From Proteromonas lacertae (taxonomy: Eukaryota; Sar; Bigyra; Opalinata; Proteromonadidae), in contig NGBS01000058.1 in the NCBI GenBank assembly GCA_002245135.1, positions 1 through 32,255 on the forward strand: a stretch of 32,255 nt of DNA. The letters are read 5' to 3'. The position numbers and the translations under genes were made by a program. The notes below the pieces were generated by a model that saw only the letters and a list, made by a program, of their open reading frames with translations, had not been told where the DNA came from and searched no databases. Below are positions 21,187 through 32,255 of this stretch, in pieces; the first letter of the stretch is position 1, and each line of letters begins with the position of its first letter.

Positions 21187-22521
21187 CCACACATAAAATC
21201 CAAAACAATTCATACAGTAATAACAGTTCCTGCTTATTTTGATAATGAACAAAGAAGAGCAACAATTGAAGCTGGTGAATTAGCTGGATTGAATGTATTA
21301 CAAATAATAAATGAACCAACAGCCGCTGCTATTGCTTATGGAAGTCAATTCTTCAAAGATAATAAAGATCGAAAAATCTTAATCTATGATTTTGGAGGTG
21401 GAACATTTGATGTTAGTATAATCGAAGTGAAAAATAAAAGAATCACAGTAAAAGCAACAGGTGGAGATGATCATTTAGGAGGTGAAGATATAAACTCAAA
21501 TTTAATGAATTACTATATAAGCAAGTTAAAATCCAAAGATGAGAATATAAAACTAAATGACAAAGATATATATCGATTAAGAAAAGCTTGTAATGAAGCT
21601 AAAATTCAGTTAAGTGAATCAAATAGTGTAGATATAGAGACTGATATATTAGAAGATAATGATATTGATAGTGAATTAAGTAGAGAAGATTTTAATCAAT
21701 TAAATAAAGAAATCTATGAAAAGACAATAAAAATAGTGGAAAAAGTATTAAATGAAAGTGGATTGAGTAAAAATGATATTGATAATGTAGTGTTAGTTGG
21801 AGGAAGTAGTAGAATTCCCAAAGTTCAAGAATTATTATCCAAATTCTTCAATAATAAAGAATTGAATAAAGATATAAATCCTGATGAAGCTGTAGCTTAT
21901 GGTGCAGCAATCTTAGCTGAAGATATTTTGAATGGAGTTCGAGAAGAAAAAGACAAAGATGGAAGAATGAAACTAATAGATAATCAAACCAATGAAATAT
22001 TAAATGTTGATGATAGAATGTTTAAGTATATTGATTCAAATAAAGTAGAAAAAAGTGGTAGAAAAGTATTAGTTCCAAATAGAAGTAGTGGAAGAAAAGT
22101 ATTAATAACAAATGGATATAAAGAACCAATCAAACCAAGTGTAGGAAGAAAAATTCTTATAAAAGAGATTCTTACTCATTCAATAGGTAAAGACATAGTT
22201 GGAGATGTTTATTCCATTATTCTAGAAAAAGGAAGTAAAATTCCATCAGAAAATACTAATAGATATCAAACAATAAAAGATGATCAAGAACACATTTATA
22301 CTAAATTTTATCAAGGAGAAAATCCAGTTGCTTCAAAGAATAAGAAAATTGGTGATTATACATTATCTATTCTAAAGCTTAAACCAGCTGGTAAAGTAAA
22401 AGATGATGTAACAATGAGAATTAATGAGAATGGAATATTGATAGTAAGAATGAAACCAGTTTATGCTGGTGATTTTGAAGAACAATCTTTGACAATAGAA
22501 ATGGACAGATCAACTTTATAA
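21187..22521 (+). pseudogene. HSP70: Hsp70 copy B, 5'-truncated
   Basis: The frame opens after a TAG at 21184-21186 and reads about 444 codons to TAA at 22521. It begins inside the ATPase domain at the Thr-Val-Ile-Thr-Val-Pro-Ala-Tyr-Phe strand, so roughly the first 135 residues are missing, including the phosphate-1 loop. There is no ATG until about residue 105 of what remains. The rest is intact: Asp-Phe-Gly-Gly-Gly-Thr, Val-Gly-Gly-Ser-Ser-Arg, the Gly-Arg-Lys repeat insert and an unbroken substrate-binding beta domain ending like copy A. Beyond base 22172 the tail shares only about half its residues with copy A. It lies 73 bp after the 19878-21113 gene and points the same way. It cannot make a working ATPase; a spliced upstream exon was looked for and not found. 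Confidence 0.8.
21201..22172 (+). repeat. Hsp70 inverted repeat, right arm
   Basis: This is the partner of 16171-17142. The two arms enclose a 4058-bp spacer carrying the 5' third of Hsp70 copy A, UTP15 and the 19878-21113 gene. Ends were set where base-by-base comparison stops matching. Confidence 0.95.
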
Positions 22522-22638
22522 TTTGATTTTTATTATATTAATGTATGTCTATATGTGTCTTTCATTGTTTAAAGAATGTAATTACCCATAAAAGTAACAA
22601 CATATTAAAATAAAAATAAGCCTCAGTAAAATTTAAAA

Positions 22639-23762
22639 ATGATAAAAACATCATCTGAAGCTAGAGATGCTAATTACTGGATTAAAATAGGTCAAATTGG
22701 TCAAGGAACCTATGGTAAAGTGTATTTAGCACATAGTAAAGACTCCAAAGAGTTAGTTGCTTTAAAGAAAGTATTTAGAATAATATATATATTTAGATCC
22801 AATTACATCACCAACATGAAGGTTTCCCAATAACTGCAATTCGTGAAATCAAAATCTTGAAGAGTATAAAACATCCAAATGTAGTAGAGTTGAAAGAAAT
22901 CGCAACATGTGCTTCCGAAAATGAAGGTGAGAGAGATGATGTATATTTGGTATTTGAATACTGTGATACTGATTTATCTGGTTTAATGGACTTAAGTCGA
23001 GAGAAGATAATTCCTTGGTTTGATGAAGAGACAATCAAATGTTACAGTTATCAGTTATTGATAGGTTTAAAGTTTCTTCATGAAAAGAAAATAATGCATC
23101 GAGATTTAAAATGTTCGAATATTCTAATAAACAAAAACAATGAATTAAAACTAGCTGATTTTGGTTTAAGTCGTAGTTTATCATCAATGGAAAGAGAATA
23201 TACGAATAAAGTAATAACATTATGGTATAGACCTCCTGAATTATTATTGGGAAGTACAAAATATAATAACAGTGTTGATATGTGGAGTGTAGGATGTATA
23301 ATCGGTGAATTATTAGTAGGAAAAGCAATATTCAATAAAACGAAAGAAAATGAACAATTAGAAATGATATTAGATATTTGTGGAAGTAATGATATTCCAA
23401 TGGAATTAAAATCAATGAAAAACAGTAATTTATTAAAGAATATGAATTTAAATAAAGAAAGAAGTTTAAAAGAACATTTAGAGATGATAGGAAAAGAGAA
23501 ACAAGGTGAAGATTATAAATTAAGTGAAGATGGATTTGATTTAATAAATAAGCTGTTAGTATTAGATGGAAATAATCGGTTAAGTGCGAGTGAATGTTTA
23601 AGACATAAATGGTTTGAAAAAGTATTAAAAGCAAGTGATTTAAAAGAGTTAGAAATACCAAGTAGTGGAGGCCATGAGTTAGAAACAAAACAATTTCGTC
23701 GAAAGAGAAATGAATCTAATTCAATTCCTAAATCAATGAATGTAAATAAGAATATAAAATAA
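22639..23762 (+). CDS. Cyclin-dependent kinase, CDK12/CDK9-like (PITAIRE)
   Basis: Two exons (22639-22770, 22797-23762) with a 26-nt intron give 365 residues. The glycine loop Gly-Gln-Gly-Thr-Tyr-Gly is near residue 22 and the catalytic Lys near 43. The cyclin-binding helix reads Pro-Ile-Thr-Ala-Ile-Arg-Glu at 55-61, the sequence typical of CDK12/13; CDK9 has Ala-Leu-Arg-Glu at its end. His-Arg-Asp-Leu-Lys is at about 145-149, Asp-Phe-Gly at 165-167, and the T-loop Thr is near 180, followed by Thr-Leu-Trp-Tyr-Arg-Pro-Pro-Glu. The C-terminal Lys/Arg/Asn-rich tail is short; there is no RS domain. By family knowledge it should pair with cyclin K or T and phosphorylate the RNA polymerase II C-terminal domain. 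Its stop codon is 39 bp from the end of the convergent BTB/SPRY gene. Confidence 0.92.
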
Positions 23763-23801
23763 TTTAAAATGTTATTAATTATTATTTTCATTTTATATAT
23801 T

Positions 23802-25927
23802 TTATTGGTAATGAGAAACTGATAATAACTCAATTGAAGCTTCTAAAATGGATAATGAAACATATGAATATAATGGAGAAGGTAAATCTTCAACAAGTAA
23901 AACAGGAGATGAATTATTATGACTAATCAAAAATTCTCTTTTATTCATATCAACAATCACTTCATAAATTGAACCATCTCCATGATTATTGAAATTTGGA
24001 TTTTTATTAACAACTCTTCCAATATGACAATAATAAGTAATATCTTGACTTTTACCACCATAAGCACGATAATTACATGTTGTTGATTGATAATGAATAT
24101 CATAACCAGAATATGCATTATTATTTGATAATCCTAACATCATATGATCATAATAACTTCCATTTTGATGAAATTGATATTTGATATGATAAATTCCATT
24201 TTCCATTTTCAAATTCAAATAACAATGATTCCAATCATTAATTGTATTTGTTATTATTTTTCCATTATTTGAGATTGATATTCCATAACTTTTGTTTAAT
24301 TCTGTGAATTTTACATCAATAAATTCTAATGATATTTTGAATTTCTTTTCATTTACAATATTCTTACAACTTATTCCATATTCTCTCTTTTCTATTTCTT
24401 TATTTACTTTTCCATGAATTATTCCACTCTCTTTATCTATCATTAAACCATCTGGCAATGAAGGATTGATTGAAAATTCACATCGATTTCCATCAAATGA
24501 AGGAATTATTGACATTTCTTCATCTGATATAAATAAATATTCTGATTGAGGATATGAAAATGATGTGATTTCTTTTGTTTTTAATTCACTCAATAATTCT
24601 TTATCTTTCATTATTTTTATCATTTCTTCTTCTTCTTCGAAACTCAGTTTATTCTCTTTTATATATTCTATTAATAATTCTTTCGATTTGGAGTTTAAAT
24701 AACAATCTTCATTCAATATTCTAAAAAGAATTTCTTTTCCACATACTTCCTCTATTATTGATATATTCTTTTTATTATCAACAAACAAACATAAACATTT
24801 CATTGTTCGATTTCTTTTATTATCATTATATTCCATACATAATCTTTCCAATATATTTCTCTTTTTTGTATTTGAGATATATTCTATTTAAATATATTTT
24901 TAGTATTTATACTTTTCATTTTCACATTTTTATATTTCATTATCATCAATACTATTTCGATCATTTTTATATTATTCATTTCTAATATACACAGTATTTC
25001 ATCATTCAATTCTTCTTCTTTTATCTTATCCAATATTCTTCTTTCATCTTCATTAAATTCTTCTTCATCATTATCTTCATTGTAATTGTTGATTATTACA
25101 TTTTGAATTCTCTCATCTTTTATTAAATATATTTCTATATGATTTTTACATTCATTTTTCTTTAATTCTATGTTCATTTCTTTCAACATTTCTTTATTCT
25201 CTTTTTCTATCTCTTTCTCTTTTATCTTTTCACAATCGATATCTTCTTCTATCAATTGCTTAAAATCATCTTCTATCTCTTTATTATCATATTTCTCATT
25301 CTTTTGGAATTTATACCATTCTAACAATCGATTTAATAACCAACTCTCACTTCGAATTATCACATCTTTCATATTTAATATCTCACTCAAATTATTCATT
25401 TCTAATCTCAGCAAATATTCATTCTTATATAAATATTTATATCCTCGCTTTTCTATTTCCATATTTTTCAAGTCTTCTATCTCTCTCAAACATCCACCAA
25501 ATACATTACAAATATGAATTAATTTCATTAACACATCTTCATCTATATATTATTCACAAATTCATAACAATCATTTATTATCTCTTTTTCACAATAACAT
25601 AAACAAAACATCAACACTTCTCATACACTCTCTTTACACATTATCAGTTCACCACCACTGTAGTATTTCTCCATCTCATAATAGCCAATTTCTTCGATTT
25701 CTTCATATAACTCTAAAACTCCAACAAACTCACGATCTAACAACAGTTTCTTTACAGTTTCATTTCCATTCACTAAAATTGACTTGATTGACATTATTCG
25801 ACTATCTCTAATCTTCACTTCTATTTCACCAAAACCACTTTCAACCAATTTTCGACATAATCTATCATAAAAATAAATATAAAATATACCCTTCTTCTCT
25901 TATGCTTTTATTCACTTTTATTATCAT
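23802..25927 (-). CDS. BTB - putative-Ig - SPRY domain protein (internal stop and frame breaks)
   Basis: Exon 1 (25927-25890) joins exon 2 across a 28-nt intron (25889-25862). The N-terminus has a BTB-like core: a Ser-Ile-Leu-Val-Asn-Gly segment, later Tyr-Tyr-Ser-Gly-Gly-Glu-Leu, and helices with Leu-Met-Lys-Leu-Ile-His-Ile-Cys-Asn. A Glu/Lys/Asn-rich charged region follows. Near 24450 is a putative-Ig type strand pair (Leu-Pro-Asp-Gly-Leu-Met-Ile-Asp then Gly-Ile-Ile-His-Gly). A SPRY-like domain lies at 24290-23810, with Ile-Val-Asp-Met-Asn-Lys-Arg-Glu-Phe and Tyr-Ser-Tyr-Val-Ser-Leu-Ser. An in-frame TGA interrupts at 25621-25623, and frame changes occur in TA-rich runs near 25545 and 24885. 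BTB proteins are often cullin-3 substrate adaptors; here that is inference. The gene is either decayed or misassembled. Confidence 0.6.
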
Positions 25928-26611
25928 CTTTATGTAAATATATAACAAAAATAACGAAATTTGATTTTTATCAAAATTTTGAATAACCTAAAACTTAAAA
26001 TGTGAAAAACATTCTATATATCAATATTGAAGATTATATTGGTGTATAAATTCCTTCATTATGCTCTATAAAATTGTAAAATGTGAAGTATATAATGAAA
26101 TGTGATTACTTTGTTAAAGTAAGCGATTTTACAACTATTAATGTTTTTATAGAAGATTAATAAATATATTATCTGTGAGATTATATATATTAAATATGTG
26201 ATTATCTAGAAACATGACAGATTAAAGAAATGAGTGAAGAGAGTGATAATGATAATGATATAGTTAATATTATATTCTTTCCAACAGTTGTTATTTGTGT
26301 GTGAATATTTTTATCACCAAATAGAAGAATGTAAGTTTTACCATCATATTAATTATAATTACATGTAGTTGGTTGATCAAAATCTCTTTTTTCACAATGA
26401 ATATTATCAATAATAGACATTTTATGTATTAATAATACCAATTATTACTTTCATCCTCAAATAAGAAAAACTAATTTTAGTTTGTGTAGAATTACATGTA
26501 TTATTCTTGCTTCATTTTAATCAACCAATTCCTATTTTTAATTCCTATTTATACACCAAAAAATAATAATAATAAGAATGAAAATAATATAATAAATCAA
26601 TTTTCAATCAC
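25928..26611. other. Intergenic region, mostly empty
   Basis: This 684-bp AT-rich gap lies between the start of the BTB/SPRY gene and the stop of CSN1. It holds only the doubtful short frame at 26202-26420. No RNA gene, repeat array or other element is evident. Promoter sequence of the BTB/SPRY gene should lie at its left end. Confidence 0.5.
26202..26420 (-). CDS. Doubtful small gene with an in-frame stop
   Basis: An ATG at 26420 opens about 72 codons to TAA 26202, interrupted by one in-frame TAA near 26350 within an AAT/TAA repeat. The residues on both sides keep protein-like composition (Tyr-Asp-Gly-Lys-Thr-Tyr-Ile-Leu-Leu-Phe-Gly-Asp). The last 30 residues are Ile/Leu/Ser-rich and could form one membrane segment. 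No family is recognised, and chance is a real alternative at this AT content. Confidence 0.2.
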
Positions 26612-28295
26612 TTATGGTCTTCTATCGAAATGCTCAGATCTCCTTGGATCTAAATGATCATGAGAACTAGATGCTCTATAGCCAGATGTATAATCATGGT
26701 GATGAGGATAGTCATCTTCATAGTCATAATCATCATCATATTCAGGTCCATATCCTCCCATACCTCCTCTTCCATACATCTGTGGATTGATTCTATTGTA
26801 AGGACGTCTGTTTTCTTCTTCTCTCTTCTTTTTTATTTCTTTTCTTGCTTTTATATTCTCATCACGTTGTAATTCTAGTTGTCTTTCATATAATTTGATT
26901 CTAAATATCTATAAATAAATAAAATAAGTAAATAAAATATATACATTTGCTTTTTGATCATAGATTGAATTATTAACAGTATTATAAGACTGCATAATTA
27001 TCTGATTTGTATTAACACCTTTCTTCAAATATAAACATTGATTCTCTTCATCAATTTTACCATCAATAATTCCTGTGATTATCAAATTACTCATTTCTTT
27101 TTGAAGATTGCCTAAATTATCACCAAATTCTTCTGCCATTGATGATAGCTTAATGATTTTATATGGTTTGAAGTATTGTTCTAATGATGCTTTCTTGAAT
27201 AAACCAACAATTGTTACATTAGTAAATCTTAGAATGTAATCATTTTCAATGAATCTCTATTACAATAAAAGATAAAAATTTATAAAATAAATATATACAT
27301 TCATTTTAATCCAAGATAATCTATAGGTCTTATAATCACATTGAGCAATGGAATTCAATAATACTTTCAAATTTGGATAAGATTCTCTAATAATCTTCAT
27401 TACTGACGGATTATTCACATATTTCACTCAACAATTCTTCTCTACTTGAACCACAAATTGAAGATATTACAAAATATATAATCACCATGATTAAACGGCA
27501 TAACTTCTTCTTTATATCTTCTTGATAATATTACATCTTTTAATATCCTTGATGCATCTTTTAAATTTCGTTTATATTCTTCTAACTTGCAGGGTGTAAT
27601 GATTTTACTTAAAGCATAACATACATTCAACCCATGATAAATTTCTAAACTTTGATTCTTTAATTCAACTAGTCCTTTATTATATTGACTGTGATTTAAT
27701 AAACTCTTACCATCACCGAAGATAGAGACTAAACTACAGATCTTTAATTGAGTTAATCCTCGATCTTTATCTGTGTTGCCGTAATTGTCTGGATTGACTA
27801 ATGCTGGCGACTGCTTTGTTGTATTCGTGTTTGTTTGCGAAATATTCTGCTCTGTTTTCTAAATCAAGCTATGAATTTCAAATAATCCTGATAATAAATA
27901 CCTTACCCAGTTTCACCTTGTAATGAAGCACCAGTTGTTTCAATGATTTCGTCGTTATGTGGCTTTACAGTGTCTTTTAACATGTCATCAAAGTGAAATT
28001 GATGTTTTGCATTGATTTGTTTAAGCTATAATCGTTATCAATTATTTCTATACATCTGCAATATAAGCTGGAATGTGCTTGTTGTTGCTGTAGTTAAGTG
28101 CTTCTAGAAAAGCATGTCTAGAATACTCATTGTCTCTATCTGCCATGTAAACTAGTCCTTGAAATCTATAGTGATGTAAATGAAAGTAGAATACTTTTTT
28201 TAATCCTATATAAGCTTCAGAATAAGATAAAATGTTTTCAAATGGATCTCCTTGCGCTGGAAATGGTGAGCCATTTGATCTAGCTGAAAACTCAT
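26612..28295 (-). CDS. CSN1: COP9 signalosome subunit 1 (CSN1/GPS1), with frame breaks
   Basis: Five exons are proposed (28295-28054, 28025-27917, 27858-27299, 27256-26945, 26908-26612), with introns of 28, 58, 42 and 36 nt. The N-terminal TPR-like RPN7 region (Tyr-Met-Ala-Asp-Arg..., Ala-Glu-Tyr-Phe-Ala-Asn-Lys) is followed by helices ending in Gln-Tyr-Phe-Lys-Pro-Tyr. The PCI winged helix has Glu-Met-Ser-Asn-Leu-Ile-Ile-Thr-Gly-Ile-Ile-Asp-Gly-Lys-Ile-Asp, which fits CSN1 better than the proteasome paralogue RPN7. The last exon is a charged helix followed by a Gly/Tyr/Asp/His/Arg-rich tail not usual for CSN1. Frame changes are needed near 28288 (T-run at the start), 27793, 27470 and 27422. 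By family knowledge the complex removes NEDD8 from cullins. The start is the least certain part; length would be about 500 residues. Confidence 0.75.
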
Positions 28296-28555
28296 ATTCT
28301 ATTTGAATAAATAATGGATGGCTTACTTACAATATAAAAATGAAAAAACACTCAAGCCTTAAAAACAAGATTCAAGCCAAGTCCTTTTTACAGCAACATC
28401 AAGAACTCATTAATTATAATAGTTATGTGGGAATTATAATGATATATGGAATGTTGTTCTTGGTATTTATCACTTCAGAAAATAAACCAACAATTTAAAA
28501 TATGAAAGTAAAAAATGAGTTTCAAAAATTATATTCGTTTTGATTTTTTTGTGAA
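28296..28555. promoter_or_regulatory. Shared promoter interval, CSN1 / CENP-X
   Basis: The 260 bp between the divergent starts should hold both promoters. The sequence is AT-rich with no clear motif. It may also hide an unassigned first exon of CSN1, since the CSN1 start rests on a frame break. Confidence 0.35.
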
Positions 28556-28842
28556 ATGGATTCACTCACTATAAAGAGGGTATTTTGTTTATTGATATAT
28601 TAAAAGAATACAGTTCAAGCTATGCTAGCAAAATGTCTTAATGGAAGAATGAAAGTATCAACAACAGCGAATGATCTTTCTGCAGTGTATATTCAAGCAT
28701 TTTTAGAAGGTAACTAAATTAAATTATATTTTTATAGAAGCTTTATCAAGAGCAATTATTGTAGCTAAAGAAATCAGGTGAAAATGAGGTAAAGCCAGAA
28801 CATATTCAAAGAATACTACCTCAATTGTTGTTAGATTTTTAA
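28556..28842 (+). CDS. CENPX: CENP-X / MHF2 histone-fold protein (one frame break)
   Basis: Three exons (28556-28579, 28607-28709, 28738-28842) with introns of 27 and 28 nt give about 76 residues, near the 81 of human CENP-X. The C-terminus reads Ile-Leu-Pro-Gln-Leu-Leu-Leu-Asp-Phe before TAA, the signature end of the family. The central helix Gln-Ala-Phe-Leu-Glu-Glu-Ala-Leu-Ser-Arg-Ala matches the histone fold. One extra base in the A-run at 28771-28773 throws the frame. By family knowledge CENP-X pairs with CENP-S (MHF1) in a tetramer at kinetochores and with the FANCM helicase at stalled forks. It is too small to be found by simple frame length; first exon and introns were placed from the splice signals. 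Confidence 0.8.
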
Positions 28843-28913
28843 TTTATAAGAATAATTTAATGTCAAGTGTTTTTCATTAGAATAATACAACAAATTTTCA
28901 AAAAATAATGTGA

Positions 28914-32255
<3,342 letters not shown>

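Noticed and set aside
16171-22172. Transposon or other mobile element bounded by the inverted repeat
   Set aside because: The arms are Hsp70 coding sequence, the spacer holds ordinary host genes, and no transposase, terminal motif or target-site duplication is visible.
22808-23833. Several antisense open frames across the CDK gene
   Set aside because: They lie wholly opposite conserved kinase motifs and show no protein features.

Overview
The window is nuclear DNA from an AT-rich, gene-dense, unicellular-type eukaryote. Genes lie on both strands tens to hundreds of bases apart. Proteins carry poly-Asn, poly-Asp and Glu/Lys tracts. Introns are tiny (mostly 26-40 nt), usually begin GTA and end TAG or AAG. 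TAA, TAG and TGA all end conserved genes, so the code looks standard. The style recalls amoebozoan or other AT-rich protist genomes, but I cannot name the lineage. I see no mobile element, viral relic, tRNA, rRNA or CRISPR array.

Layout, left to right: a broken WD40 gene (146-2464, -); a mitochondrial-type adenylate-kinase-like gene (2575-4079, -); a large RGG/DEAH helicase/RBR ubiquitin-ligase gene (4171-9884, -) with one frame break; a small unrecognised gene (10127-10465, -); a five-exon eIF2alpha-kinase-like gene (10619-13181, +); an Arf GTPase (13358-13956, -) head to head with the U-box cyclophilin PPIL2 (14023-15750, +); Hsp70 copy A (15821-17561, -); UTP15 (17729-19366, -); a five-exon gene possibly related to TAF1A/Rrn11 (19878-21113, +); a 5'-truncated Hsp70 copy B (21187-22521, +); a CDK12-like PITAIRE kinase (22639-23762, +); a BTB/putative-Ig/SPRY gene (23802-25927, -); COP9 signalosome subunit 1 (26612-28295, -) head to head with the histone-fold protein CENP-X (28556-28842, +); and a ubiquitin-specific protease with Tudor-like domains (28914 past the right end, -).

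The genes are mostly housekeeping and fall into loose themes: ubiquitin signalling (RBR helicase, PPIL2, CSN1, USP, the BTB protein), RNA and ribosome biology (helicase, PPIL2, UTP15, perhaps the TAF1A-like gene), translation and transcription control (eIF2alpha kinase, CDK) and protein folding (Hsp70). They do not form one pathway or operon.

The most unusual structure is an inverted pair of Hsp70 copies. They share 972 bp with only five mismatches, while their 3' ends are diverged paralogues and one copy has no 5' end. Frame breaks are also unevenly spread: some genes read cleanly for kilobases, while the WD40, BTB, CSN1 and USP genes break repeatedly at homopolymers and dinucleotide runs.
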